Origin: Paenilisteria riparia FSL S10-1204
GTDB taxonomy: Bacteria > Bacillota > Bacilli > Lactobacillales > Listeriaceae
NCBI RefSeq assembly: GCF_000525995.1
Contig: NZ_AODL01000011.1
Coordinates: 49,445-113,444 of the forward strand
Direction: 5' to 3'
DNA: 64,000 bases
This document shows, one piece after another, positions 30,453 through 39,167 of the stretch; position 1 is the first letter of the stretch, and every line of letters starts with the position of its first letter. The notes under the pieces were generated by a model, which did not search any database, was not told the origin of the DNA, and saw only the letters and a program-made list of their open reading frames with translations. The position numbers and the translations under genes are program-made.

Positions 30453-31211
30453 ATGGAATACACGGTGCAAAAATTAGCAAAGCTTGCAGGAGTAAGTACA
30501 CGAACGTTGCGATATTATGATGAGATTGGGATTCTTAAGCCGGCACGAATCAACTCGTCGGGATACCGTATCTACGGACAAAACGAAGTGGACCGCTTGC
30601 AACAAATTTTATTTTATCGTGAAATGAATGTGGGGCTGGACAAAATCAAGGCAATTTTAGAACAACCTGATTTTGACGAGACAGAGGCGCTTAAAACGCA
30701 TCGTGCGCAACTGCTTGATAAACGCAAACAATTAGACGAACTGATTCGCAATGTGGAGAAATCCATCGCGCATTCAGAAAGGAGAATAACAATGACGGAC
30801 CAAGAAAAATTCGAAGGCTTTAAGCAGAAAATGATAGATGAGAATGAAGAGAAATATGGTGCGGAAATCCGCGAGAAGTACGGCGACGACAAGATAAATA
30901 AGTCTAACGCGAAACTAACAGGCATGAGTGAGACTGAGATGGAGCATGTTAATCGCTTAGCAGAAACTATTTTAGTGGAATTGGCGATGGCGTTTGAGAC
31001 GGGAGATCCCGCTGGTGAGAAAGCGCAGGAAGTCGCGGCGCTACACAAAGAATGGCTGTCCACTTATTGGGACACATACAGCAAAGAAGCGCACGCGGGA
31101 CTTGCGCAAATGTATGTGGACGATGAGCGCTTCACGGCATATTATGACAAAGACCAACCAGGACTTGCCGCCTTTTTACGAGATGCCATCGTGATTTTCA
31201 CTAGCAAGTAA
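30453..31211 (+). CDS. MerR-family regulator with TipAS antibiotic-recognition domain (TipA/Mta-like)
   Basis: A 252-residue protein. Residues 1-70 are a MerR helix-turn-helix (VQKLAKLAGVSTRTLRYYDE), about 75-112 a dimerising coiled coil, and about 118-250 a TipAS domain (HKEWLSTYWDTYSKEAHAGL). TipA proteins bind peptide antibiotics and activate transcription. ATG 30453 follows AAGGAGG (30438-30444); the GTG at 30444 overlaps that site and is unlikely. An internal in-frame ATG at 30792 has its own AAAGGAG, so a separate 139-residue TipAS-only product is likely, as in Streptomyces. No obvious transporter target is adjacent. Confidence 0.9.
   Translation: MEYTVQKLAKLAGVSTRTLRYYDEIGILKPARINSSGYRIYGQNEVDRLQQILFYREMNVGLDKIKAILEQPDFDETEALKTHRAQLLDKRKQLDELIRNVEKSIAHSERRITMTDQEKFEGFKQKMIDENEEKYGAEIREKYGDDKINKSNAKLTGMSETEMEHVNRLAETILVELAMAFETGDPAGEKAQEVAALHKEWLSTYWDTYSKEAHAGLAQMYVDDERFTAYYDKDQPGLAAFLRDAIVIFTSK
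30778..30794 (+). promoter_or_regulatory. Internal ribosome-binding site and start codon for a TipAS-only product
   Basis: AAAGGAG (30778-30784), seven bases, then ATG (30792-30794) in frame with the regulator gene. Translation from here gives a 139-residue antibiotic-binding domain without the DNA-binding part, close to the 144-residue TipAS of Streptomyces lividans. Confidence 0.7.
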
Positions 31212-31239
31212 GCACTAGAAAAGTTATAATAGAAAAGTA

Positions 31240-31270
31240 GCCTCCAAATATTGATGCGGAGGCTTTTTTT
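31240..31270 (+). terminator. Terminator of the TipA-like gene
   Basis: GCCTCC (31240-31245) pairs with GGAGGC (31258-31263), followed by seven Ts. Confidence 0.85.
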
Positions 31271-31289
31271 AGTTTGGAGGGATTTTTAA

Positions 31290-31787
31290 ATGATAGAGAC
31301 AGAACGACTTGTTTTCCGCGAGTTGGATCAGCAGGATTATGCGGATTTATGCGACATATTGCAAGATAAAGAGACAATGACGGCGTACGAAGGCGCTTTC
31401 TCAGATGCGCAAGTACAGGAGTGGCTTAATAAGCAACAAGATAACTACGAGCGTTGGGGATTTGGCTTGTGGGCGGTGATTGAAAAGGCGACTGGGGATT
31501 TTATTGGACAAGTTGGCTTAACAATGCAGCGCGTGGAAGACGAAGAAGTCCTTGAAATCGGCTATTTATTAAAGCGTAAGTTTTGGCATCAAGGTTTTGC
31601 GACAGAAGCAGCACTTGCTTGCAAAAATTATGCATTACAGACAATGAAAGCAGAGCAGGTTACTTGTACGATTCGAGACACAAATTCAGCTTCACAAAAA
31701 GTCGCAGAACGCCTTGGTATGAGCAGACATAAGCGCTATGTAAAATACTACCGTGGGATTGAGATGCCTCACTATCTTTATTACTAA
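31290..31787 (+). CDS. GNAT-family N-acetyltransferase
   Basis: A 165-residue RimJ/RimL-like acetyltransferase: IETERLVFRELDQQDYADLC at the start, LEIGYLLKRKFWHQGFATEA as the acetyl-CoA-binding core and NSASQKVAERLGMSRHKRYV near the end. The substrate is unknown. TTTGGAGGG lies before the ATG. It is a second GNAT gene within 4 kb but differs clearly from the one at 27.6-28.1 kb. It probably has its own transcript, starting before or at the preceding terminator. Confidence 0.85.
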   Translation: MIETERLVFRELDQQDYADLCDILQDKETMTAYEGAFSDAQVQEWLNKQQDNYERWGFGLWAVIEKATGDFIGQVGLTMQRVEDEEVLEIGYLLKRKFWHQGFATEAALACKNYALQTMKAEQVTCTIRDTNSASQKVAERLGMSRHKRYVKYYRGIEMPHYLYY

Positions 31788-31793
31788 AAAAGC

Positions 31794-31822
31794 AAGACAT
31801 TCCTATATATCTTTAGTACAAT
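31794..31822 (+). promoter_or_regulatory. Promoter of the hup operon
   Basis: AAGACA (31794-31799), a 17-bp spacer and TACAAT (31817-31822). I see no convincing Fur box here, unlike the other iron operon in the window. Confidence 0.5.
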
Positions 31823-31848
31823 AGAGGTAGCGCAAAAAGGAGGAAAGC

Positions 31849-32829
31849 ATGAAAAAGATTATTTTTATAAGCATAATATCGTTGCTTCTTGTTCTTGTAA
31901 CTGCTTGCGGCCCAAAAGATGTCACCTCTTCTAATACAACAAATGAAACAAGTAACAAACAAAAAGTCGCAAAAGAAGACGTCGTGTTAAGCTTAACGGA
32001 CATGGCTGGCAGAACGGTTCAGTTCACAAAGAAACCAGAAAGAATCATTACACTTACCAATTCCGATATGGGGATTGTTTATGCACTTGGCGGGTCCGTT
32101 GTTGGACGCCAAACGATGGATGCTAGTGGCGTAGAACCAAGCGCTGCGTTAAAAGCAACCGAAGTCGGCAATACCCACGATCTTAACCTAGAAAAAATCG
32201 CATCATTAACTCCAGACGTCATTGTCGCAAGCTCAGAGCAGAACTTAAAAGATGTCCCAGCGTTAGAAAGTATCGGTGCCCAGGTCGTTTTAACAGGTGC
32301 CAATTCCATCGCAGACATAAAAAAACAAGAAGCGATTTTAGCACAATTACTTGGAAAAGATGCAACGAAATTACAACAAGAAATCGATACGAAAGTTGCT
32401 GACATAAAGCAAGAACAAAAAGGAAAGGCAGTTCGCGCGCTACTAATACTTGGCGCACCAGGAAGTAATTATGCAGCATTACCGAATTCTTTAAGCGGAG
32501 ATATCCTCGAAAAAGCAGGCGGAGTCAATGTTGCCAAGGATTTTAAAGGTGTCGAGAATTTCCCACAATACGCATCACTTAATATCGAGAGAATCGTGCA
32601 AGCAGATCCAGAAGTCATTTTCTTGATGATCCATGGTGGTGACGAGAAGGAAACCGAAATCGCTTTTCAAAAAGAACTGAAACAAAATGACGCATGGAAT
32701 TCCACAACCGCTGTGAAAAACAACAACATTGTGGTGCTTCCCGCAGATCTTTTTGGTACAAATCCTGGAATTAGAATTACGAAAGCCTTGGACTTCATGG
32801 CGAATGAACTGAATCAGGTTCAGAAGTAA
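31849..32829 (+). CDS. hupD: Haem/iron-complex binding lipoprotein (HupD-like)
   Basis: A 326-residue receptor with a lipoprotein signal (LLLVLVTAC, Cys20) followed by a TroA/FepB-like binding domain: LTDMAGRTVQFTKKPERIIT at the start, LEKIASLTPDVIVASSEQNL in the middle. The order lipoprotein, permease, ATPase next to an ftsW homologue and arsC-like/gcvH matches L. monocytogenes hupDGC (lmo2431-lmo2429), which imports haemin. AGGAGG precedes the ATG. Its stop codon overlaps the permease start (TAATG). The haem assignment rests on gene order, not on ligand residues. Confidence 0.85.
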   Translation: MKKIIFISIISLLLVLVTACGPKDVTSSNTTNETSNKQKVAKEDVVLSLTDMAGRTVQFTKKPERIITLTNSDMGIVYALGGSVVGRQTMDASGVEPSAALKATEVGNTHDLNLEKIASLTPDVIVASSEQNLKDVPALESIGAQVVLTGANSIADIKKQEAILAQLLGKDATKLQQEIDTKVADIKQEQKGKAVRALLILGAPGSNYAALPNSLSGDILEKAGGVNVAKDFKGVENFPQYASLNIERIVQADPEVIFLMIHGGDEKETEIAFQKELKQNDAWNSTTAVKNNNIVVLPADLFGTNPGIRITKALDFMANELNQVQK

Positions 32830-33825
32830 TGCACGATCCACGAAAAAAAAAGAAGAATCATCACATTCAGCGTCACGATTTTGCTATTAATCGTTGTTTT
32901 TTTCTATGGTCTAACAACTGGCTCGGTCAAAGTAAGCTATGGCGAAGTCTGGCAAACATTGACGGGTGGCGGAAATGAGATGGCGATTCAACTCGTCTGG
33001 AACTTGCGCTTACCACGGATGCTCATTGCGTTTCTCGTCGGAGCAGCACTAGCCATCGCGGGTTGTCTATTACAAGGCGTCATGCGCAACCCACTCGCAG
33101 ATCCCGGCGTTATCGGCGTTTCAGCAGGTGGCGGACTTGTAGCCATTATCTTAACTATCGTCTTACCATCGCTTAGCCAGTTTGTCCCACTAGGCGCGTT
33201 CCTTGGGGCATTCGGCACAGCATTACTTATTTATTTGGTTGCTTGGGACAAAGGCGTAGCGCCACTTCGCGTTATTTTATCTGGTGTCGCCATCAATGCC
33301 TTTATCGGCGCGATGACATCAGGAATCATGGTCCTTTACAGCAATCGCGTGCAGAGTATCATTTCATGGATGACAGGAACGCTATCCGGAAAAAGCTGGT
33401 ACCATCTAAATCTTATTTTGCCATACATGCTTGTCGGCTTCGTTCTCAGCATTTTCGCGATTCGCTCATCCAATGTATTACTATTAGGAGACGATGCTGC
33501 CAAATTACTCGGCTATTCCGTTGAAAAACATCGCTTTTTCATCATCATGTTAGCCGCGTTTCTAAGTGGTGTCGCCGTCAGTGTCGCAGGCCTCATCGGC
33601 TTTGTAGGCCTCGTCGTGCCACACATTTTCCGACTTATTATCGGAAATGATTACCGGTTCTTATTGCCAATGTCAGCAATCGGCGGCGCACTTCTCGTTG
33701 GGTTCGCGGACACAGCCGCACGTAGCTGGTTTGGCTCCATCGAATTACCCGTCGGCATCCTACTCGCAATGATTGGCGCGCCATTCTTCCTATTCCTATT
33801 ACAACGAGGGAGGGTTGCCTCATGA
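32829..33825 (+). CDS. hupG: Haem/iron ABC permease (HupG-like), apparent frameshift at an A9 run
   Basis: An ATG at 32829 overlaps the hupD stop and begins MHDPRKKK. The long frame (from TTG 32881, LLLIVVFFYGLTTGSVKVSY) is offset from it. Removing one A from 32843-32851 joins them into a 331-residue FecCD permease, the usual length. The body has about ten helices with RLPRMLIAFLVGAALAIAG and VSVAGLIGFVGLVVPHIFRL signatures. Without the correction the protein would lack a proper start and ribosome-binding site, so an indel in the A run is the best explanation. Confidence 0.85.
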
Positions 33826-34619
33826 CCGCAATCACATCACTAACCAATGTTAGTTTCACCCGCCGCCGCTCGTTCGCCATTAACAGCCTAGACCTAGAAA
33901 TTCCCGAAGGCAAAATTACAACCATCGTTGGCCCGAACGGTTCAGGGAAGTCAACCATACTGCGCCTCATCATGCGCTTGCTGGCACCAAATGATGGCAA
34001 AATCATGCTTCAGGGCACAGACATTCACACCATTAGCGCCAAAAAACTAGCTCGCGAAATGACAATGCTATCCCAATCACCAGACGGCCTCATCGATGTT
34101 GTCGTCCGAGACTTAGTCAGCTATGGCCGCATGCCTTACAAGTCATGGCTCGGCACAATGGAAAAAGAAGACGAAGAAGCAGTCGACTGGGCAATGGAAG
34201 TTTGTAACCTAGAAGCCTTAGCGTACAGACCGCTCCATACCTTGTCTGGCGGCGAGAAACAACGCGCATGGTTAGCCATGGCTCTAGCACAAAAAACACC
34301 GATTCTCTTGCTTGATGAGCCAACAACATACCTCGACATCTCGCACCAACTAGAATTACTCGACCTGCTTCGCAAATTAAATCGTGATTTCAATATGTCC
34401 ATCATCCTTGTTCTCCACGATTTAAATCAAGCAGCAGGTTACAGCGATCACGTCGTTGTATGTGAAGACGGTGCCATTCAAAAAGTCGGCACACCAGAAG
34501 AAGTTTTTACACACCAATTATTGCGTGACATTTTCAAAATTGAGGCAGAAATTCACCAAACTCAAAATAGCTTGCGTGTTTTGCCAATCGCTTCAACGAA
34601 ATTCCACACGCAAAGTTAA
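33822..34619 (+). CDS. hupC: Haem/iron ABC transporter ATP-binding protein (HupC-like)
   Basis: A 265-residue FecE-type ATPase: Walker A GPNGSGKST, signature LSGGEKQRAWLAM, Walker B ILLLDEPTTYLD and H-loop VLHDLNQAA. The ATG overlaps the permease stop (ATGA), showing a tight three-gene operon. It powers import of haem or a ferric complex through HupG. No terminator-quality hairpin is obvious in the 100 bp after it. Confidence 0.9.
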   Translation: MTAITSLTNVSFTRRRSFAINSLDLEIPEGKITTIVGPNGSGKSTILRLIMRLLAPNDGKIMLQGTDIHTISAKKLAREMTMLSQSPDGLIDVVVRDLVSYGRMPYKSWLGTMEKEDEEAVDWAMEVCNLEALAYRPLHTLSGGEKQRAWLAMALAQKTPILLLDEPTTYLDISHQLELLDLLRKLNRDFNMSIILVLHDLNQAAGYSDHVVVCEDGAIQKVGTPEEVFTHQLLRDIFKIEAEIHQTQNSLRVLPIASTKFHTQS

Positions 34620-34833
34620 AGATAGTTTAAAGATTTATGAAGATGGTTTTGGATAAGTGAGGGAGTACCTTGCTTTGCACTTCAAAGCCATTTTTACTTA
34701 GATTAGAATTCGCTTAAAAAGCTTCCTAAATAGCACAAAATTTTATATAATAAAAAAGCTGGCGAAAATTAGATGGATAGATACTACTGGAATAAAAACA
34801 CCAAATCTAAAAAATCGGTCTCATGGCCCTTAG

Positions 34834-34995
34834 CGCCGATTATATCATTTGTGTTACAATGGAATTCAGGGATTAGTCCGTGTAAAAATTGTAGTTCATA
34901 AAAATGCCTGTTACATTAGAAAACAATATACTGGCGATTTGGGCTTTATTGGTGCATACGCTGGACTTATGTTATACTTCTTATTAGTCAATTAA
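34834..34995 (+). pseudogene. Possible relic of a second ftsW/rodA-like gene
   Basis: The 540-bp gap between hupC and the SEDS gene holds no intact gene. An open stretch ends TGDLGFIGAYAGLMLYFLLV then stop (34930-34995). It resembles GGDFGFVGASILLAIYFLLI in the intact SEDS protein that follows. L. monocytogenes has two tandem SEDS genes at this place (lmo2428, lmo2427, as I recall), so this may be the remains of the first. The upstream part of the frame does not match anything I recognise. Confidence 0.45.
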
Positions 34996-35159
34996 AGGGA
35001 CGATGGGACTTGTATTATCGCATGACAATGCATCTGGAAGGCTGCAAAATCTGTGTAAATTTTTTTAACTGTATGGGAACAGTCGGAACAACAACGGGAG
35101 TGTTGCTAAGGCTTATTTGAAAATAGGACTGTTATTTCATCCAGTAAGGAGCGTAAAGA

Positions 35160-36335
35160 ATGAATTCGCGAAATAAAATAGCTGCAAGAATTGATTATGG
35201 CATCGTCTTGTCTTTGATGCTACTATGTTTGATTAGTATGATTTCAATATACAGTGCGCAATTGACGAATGAGCAATATACCGCCAACTTTGTAATGAAG
35301 CAAGCCGTTTGGTTTGTGGTGAGTGGCTTTGCGATTTTTGTTATCATGCAGCTGGATTACGAAAGACTGACGAAGTGGGCCTACTATTTTTATGGTTTAG
35401 GTTTATTGATGTTGGTTTTTGTATTGATTTTTGGGAAAGAAGTAAATGGCGCGAAGAGTTGGATTATCATTCCATTTCTAGGGAATCTTCAACCTTCAGA
35501 GGTTGTGAAAGTAATCCTAATAATCGTACTTGCAAAAGTTATCTGGGACCACAATCGGAAATTCCGAACGCATACCATCAAATATGATTTTTGGCTGCTT
35601 GTTAAAATGGGGATTTTCACAATCGTACCAATTGGTTTGATTATGTTGCAACCCGATTTAGGTACTGGACTTGTATTTATCGCTATTATGTCTGGGATGA
35701 TTTTGGTTTCGGGTATCACGTGGAAGCTGATTGTGCCCATTTATGGTTCGATTGTGACGATTGGTGGAACGTTGCTGTATCTTGTGCTGTATCATGAGAG
35801 CTGGCTTGTGAAGCTAGGCTTTAAATCGTATCAGTTTGAGCGGATTCATACATGGATTAATCCAGAGACGGATCCTCAAGGTGGCGGTTATCAAGTGCTT
35901 CGAGCGATGACGGCAATTGGTTCTGGTCAAATTAGCGGAAACGGTGCAGGTTACAATGCCATCGCGATTCCAGAAAACCACAATGACTTTATTTTTACGG
36001 TTATTGGTGGCGATTTTGGTTTTGTCGGTGCTAGCATTTTGCTGGCGATTTATTTCTTGTTGATTTACCAAATTATTCGTGTGGCGCTGGATGTCGGTAT
36101 TCCGTTTTATTCGTATATTTGTACGGGCGTTGTCATGATGATTATGTTCCATGTTCTTGAAAATGTTGGGATGAACATCGGCTTGCTACCAATTACGGGT
36201 ATTCCACTACCGTTTATTAGTTACGGAGGGAGTGCGCTCCTGGGGAATATGATGGCAATTGGTCTGGTCCTCGGAATCAGGTACAATTACCAGAAATCGA
36301 TGTTTACGGTGAAAGAAGAGAAACTTGCAGAATAA
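35160..36335 (+). CDS. ftsW: SEDS-family peptidoglycan polymerase/flippase-like protein (FtsW/RodA)
   Basis: A 391-residue protein with about ten helices and SEDS signatures: NGAKSWIIIPFLGNLQPSEV, MLQPDLGTGLVFIAIMSG and GIPLPFISYGGSALLGNMMA. SEDS proteins polymerise lipid II with a partner class B penicillin-binding protein during division or elongation. FtsW versus RodA cannot be settled by eye; the symbol follows the Listeria locus. AAGGAG precedes the ATG. A terminator follows. No penicillin-binding protein gene is adjacent. Confidence 0.88.
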   Translation: MNSRNKIAARIDYGIVLSLMLLCLISMISIYSAQLTNEQYTANFVMKQAVWFVVSGFAIFVIMQLDYERLTKWAYYFYGLGLLMLVFVLIFGKEVNGAKSWIIIPFLGNLQPSEVVKVILIIVLAKVIWDHNRKFRTHTIKYDFWLLVKMGIFTIVPIGLIMLQPDLGTGLVFIAIMSGMILVSGITWKLIVPIYGSIVTIGGTLLYLVLYHESWLVKLGFKSYQFERIHTWINPETDPQGGGYQVLRAMTAIGSGQISGNGAGYNAIAIPENHNDFIFTVIGGDFGFVGASILLAIYFLLIYQIIRVALDVGIPFYSYICTGVVMMIMFHVLENVGMNIGLLPITGIPLPFISYGGSALLGNMMAIGLVLGIRYNYQKSMFTVKEEKLAE

Positions 36336-36340
36336 TAGAG

Positions 36341-36377
36341 GAATCGCCTTGTCTGACTGGATGGGGTGATTTTTTTT
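36341..36377 (+). terminator. Terminator of the SEDS gene
   Basis: ATCGCC (36343-36348) pairs with GGTGAT (36365-36370, one G-U), followed by eight Ts. Confidence 0.7.
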
Positions 36378-36463
36378 ACGTTTTTTTAGGGAACTATTTG
36401 TGATTACATTGGAAATCTATTATGATAGAGATAGCATTACATGAATTGGAGGGGAATAACGGG

Positions 36464-36817
36464 ATGATAACTTTTTACTGGTATCCGAAATGTTCGTCGT
36501 GCAAGAAAGCAAAACAGTGGCTTGATGACAACGAGGTGGACTATAATCAAATTGACATGATTGAAACGCCACCGACAAAAGAAGAATTGCAGCAGTGGTG
36601 GAAAAATAGTGGGTTAGGGATTCGTCGTTTCTTTAACACAAGTGGTATTAAATACCGCGAATTGGGCTTGAAAGATAAAGTGGATCAAATGACAGAGGAT
36701 GAAGCGTTTACATTACTCGCGACAGATGGTAAACTGATAAAGAGACCAATCGTTACAAATGGTGAAAAAGTGACGCTAGGCTTCAAAGAAAGTGACTTTG
36801 TTGAAAGCTGGAAGTAA
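36464..36817 (+). CDS. ArsC/Spx-family protein (YusI-like)
   Basis: A 117-residue thioredoxin-fold protein of the ArsC/Spx family with the N-terminal Cys pair in WYPKCSSCKKAKQWLD and the C-terminal RPIVTNGEKVTLGFKESDF. It matches Bacillus YusI, also found next to gcvH; true arsenate reduction is unproven for this group. GGAGGGG supports the ATG at 36464 (open from 36422). gcvH follows at 28 bp, so they probably share a transcript. Confidence 0.87.
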   Translation: MITFYWYPKCSSCKKAKQWLDDNEVDYNQIDMIETPPTKEELQQWWKNSGLGIRRFFNTSGIKYRELGLKDKVDQMTEDEAFTLLATDGKLIKRPIVTNGEKVTLGFKESDFVESWK

Positions 36818-36845
36818 GTACTAACTTGAAGGGGGATATATTAAG

Positions 36846-37223
36846 ATGAGTTTACCAAAGGATTTACGTTATTCAGAAGAGCATGAATGGGTGAAAGATG
36901 ACAGTGGCAAATTCGTTATTGGAATTACGGATTTTGCGCAAGATCAATTAGGTGATATCGTTTTCGTTGAGTTACCAGAAGTTGGCGATACAATTACACA
37001 AGGCGATTCTATCGGAAGCATTGAATCTGTCAAAACAGTATCTGATTTCTATGCACCAATCACTGGGAAAGTCGTAGCAATCAATGAAGAACTGGAAGAT
37101 GCGCCAGAATTAATTAACTCAGCTCCATATGAAGGTGGCTGGTTATTGAAAGTAGAAGACGTAGATACAGCGCAAATCGATGCATTACTTTCTGCGGATG
37201 ACTATGAAAAAACATTAGACTAA
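36846..37223 (+). CDS. gcvH: Glycine cleavage system H protein
   Basis: A 125-residue lipoyl-domain protein. The lipoylated lysine is Lys63 in [16 protein letters not shown]. It shuttles the aminomethyl group of glycine between GcvP and GcvT and, in Bacillus, also serves as the hub for lipoyl transfer to other complexes. The other gcv genes are not in the window, consistent with that second role. AAGGGGG precedes the ATG. A terminator follows. Confidence 0.97.
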   Translation: MSLPKDLRYSEEHEWVKDDSGKFVIGITDFAQDQLGDIVFVELPEVGDTITQGDSIGSIESVKTVSDFYAPITGKVVAINEELEDAPELINSAPYEGGWLLKVEDVDTAQIDALLSADDYEKTLD

Positions 37224-37240
37224 TACGTAGTACATAGAAG

Positions 37241-37267
37241 ACCCTCTTCGTTTGGCAAGAGGGTTTT
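37241..37267 (+). terminator. Terminator after gcvH
   Basis: ACCCTCTT (37241-37248) pairs perfectly with AAGAGGGT (37257-37264), then TTTT. Confidence 0.88.
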
Positions 37268-37295
37268 CTTTTCTTATAGGTGAGGAGAATAGAGA

Positions 37296-37601
37296 ATGGT
37301 AGCAATTTGGAATAAAGAACAATTAACGCAAAAATTGGCAGAACAGGCTGATTTTGCGCTTTATTTTTTCACGCCGATGTGTTTAGGCTGCCAGCAAGCG
37401 ATGAAACTTGTTGATTTGGCGGACGAGACGCTGGAAAACACGTTGATTGGGAAAATGGATTTGAATTACGTGCCAGAGTTGGCGGAGCAGTGGGAGATTA
37501 CGAATGTGCCTGTTTTGCTGTCTTTTAAAGAAGGTGGACTTGTGGGTGTGAGTTACAAATTAGGAAATTTGATAGACGTTTATGAGTTTTTGAAAAAATG
37601 A
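37296..37601 (+). CDS. Thioredoxin-like protein (YusE-like)
   Basis: A 101-residue thioredoxin-fold protein with a CxxC redox motif, MCLGCQQAM, near residue 30, and WEITNVPVLLSFKEGG containing the cis-Pro (NVPV). It corresponds to Bacillus YusE near gcvH. The physiological partner is unknown. GAGGAG precedes the ATG. Confidence 0.85.
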   Translation: MVAIWNKEQLTQKLAEQADFALYFFTPMCLGCQQAMKLVDLADETLENTLIGKMDLNYVPELAEQWEITNVPVLLSFKEGGLVGVSYKLGNLIDVYEFLKK

Positions 37602-37658
37602 TATGTCTCAATTTTTGACCTTTTATGTCGTATAATGAGGACGAAGGAGGTGTAACAA

Positions 37659-38105
37659 GTGGGAATACGAGATGTTTTGCTACGAGAGTTTGGTTACGAA
37701 GAGCCGATAGTAGCGAACGACATGGGGGAGCAAGTATTTGGGATGTCTGGAAAGCGTTTTAATCGGTATGATTTAGCTTTTGATTCTATGTATGTTAGTA
37801 CTACTTTGAAGAATCATCTGTTAGTGGAGAATTTTGGGCATTATACACCATATCCGTTTGAAGAGCGGGCCATCTCGAACTATATCTATGTGCAGTTCCC
37901 AGAATTGGCTGGTGATTTAAAGCAGAATCCATCGGCGATACTTGGTTTTCCTGTGAGGGCGCGATTGTTACAGTTGTTAACGACGGATTTTTATCGGAAA
38001 GATTATGAGCGAATTACAGAACAGCTTGTGCAAGAAGATGTGACGTATGCGGTGGTGAAGGAAAAACTAATTGGATTGCTAGAGGACCAGTTGCCAGTTG
38101 GTTAA
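37659..38105 (+). CDS. Conserved hypothetical protein, 148 residues
   Basis: I do not recognise this family. It starts MGIRDVLLREFGYEEPIV, contains FNRYDLAFDSMYVSTTLKNH and ends LEDQLPVG, with no signal peptide, membrane segment or Cys motif. Composition is that of a soluble cytoplasmic protein. AAGGAGGTG lies before the GTG start. It lies between the thioredoxin-like gene and a cation transporter, where L. monocytogenes also has a hypothetical gene as I recall. Confidence 0.75.
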   Translation: MGIRDVLLREFGYEEPIVANDMGEQVFGMSGKRFNRYDLAFDSMYVSTTLKNHLLVENFGHYTPYPFEERAISNYIYVQFPELAGDLKQNPSAILGFPVRARLLQLLTTDFYRKDYERITEQLVQEDVTYAVVKEKLIGLLEDQLPVG

Positions 38106-38241
38106 TTTTTTGGAGCTGACCAACTTTGTTTCGCGTCCGATATAGAAATGAGCACTTCTAACAAGATTGCTATAGACCCACATGAATGTGTTATGGTACT
38201 ATACTTGAGGTACTTATTTATGTTTTTAACGGGGGTTTATG

Positions 38242-39120
38242 ATGAACAGCTCGAATTTGACGATTCTGTCGGTAATTAGTAATTTTGTGATTGTTGTTTT
38301 GAAATTTATTGTTGGTTTTTTGACGGGATCGGTGGCGGTTATTTCAGAGGCGGTGCATTCGTCGATGGATTTGTTTGCGTCGGTGATTACGTTTTTCTCG
38401 GTTCGAATTTCGAATAAACCTGCGGACGCGGATCATCCTTATGGACATGGGAAGGCGGAGAATATTGCTGGAACGATTGAGACGTTGCTGATTTTGGTGG
38501 CGGGGATTTGGATTATTGTGGAGTCAATGAACAAGTTTTTTAATCCGCACGAGATTCGGTTTCCTGCGCTTGGAATCGCGGTGATGTTGTTTGGTGCTGC
38601 AGTGAATATTATTGTGTCGCGAGTGATTAAGAAGGCAGCGGATAAAGAAAATTCGGTAGCTATGAAGTCGAATGCACTGCATTTGTATACAGATGTTTTT
38701 ACGTCACTTGGTATTGCATTTAGTTTGCTGCTTGTTTCTTTGACTGGTTGGCTATGGCTTGATCCGGTGATTGCGATTTTGACGGCGTTTTATATTATGT
38801 ATGAGGCGTGGAAGTTGTTGAAAGAATCGTTTCCTCCACTTATGGACAGACGGTTATCGCCGAGTGAAGAGGCAGAAATTAAGCGAATTATTTTGACGCA
38901 CAAGGAAAATTTTATTGAGTTTCATGATTTTCGTTCGCGCCGTGCTGGTGCGGAGGAGTATATTGATTTTCACTTAGTTGTAGCCAATGATTTGACAATT
39001 GAGAAGGCACATTCGCTTTGTGATGATATAGAGAAAGAGATTTATGATTTTTATTCGAAGGCGCAAGTGTTGATTCATTTAGAGCCAGAGGAAGAACGTA
39101 TATTAACGAGAAAATCATAG
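38242..39120 (+). CDS. Cation diffusion facilitator (CDF) transporter
   Basis: A 292-residue CDF protein with six predicted helices and a cytoplasmic C-terminal domain. Metal-site motifs are SEAVHSSMDLFAS (helix 2), DADHPYGHGKAENIAGTIET (loop 2-3) and NALHLYTDVFTSLGI (helix 5). It exports divalent metals such as Zn, Mn or Fe in exchange for protons. The ATG at 38242 gives better spacing from GGGGG (38231-38235) than the adjoining ATG at 38239. The likely metal is not decided by these motifs. Confidence 0.92.
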   Translation: MNSSNLTILSVISNFVIVVLKFIVGFLTGSVAVISEAVHSSMDLFASVITFFSVRISNKPADADHPYGHGKAENIAGTIETLLILVAGIWIIVESMNKFFNPHEIRFPALGIAVMLFGAAVNIIVSRVIKKAADKENSVAMKSNALHLYTDVFTSLGIAFSLLLVSLTGWLWLDPVIAILTAFYIMYEAWKLLKESFPPLMDRRLSPSEEAEIKRIILTHKENFIEFHDFRSRRAGAEEYIDFHLVVANDLTIEKAHSLCDDIEKEIYDFYSKAQVLIHLEPEEERILTRKS

Positions 39121-39167
39121 GTTTTGTGATACAATAGGGGCAATAACTTGAAGTGAGGTGCCGGAAA

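Noticed and set aside
30614..31063. A 149-codon minus-strand ORF opposite the TipA-like gene.
   Set aside because: The plus-strand protein has clear MerR and TipAS domains; the antisense frame is Ser-rich and lacks a ribosome-binding site.
32829..32880. Reading hupG as starting at TTG 32881.
   Set aside because: That start has no ribosome-binding site and cuts off the first helix; the ATG overlapping the hupD stop plus one homopolymer correction explains the sequence better.
33243..33524. A plus-strand ORF within hupG in another frame.
   Set aside because: It overlaps the conserved permease frame completely and shows no domain.
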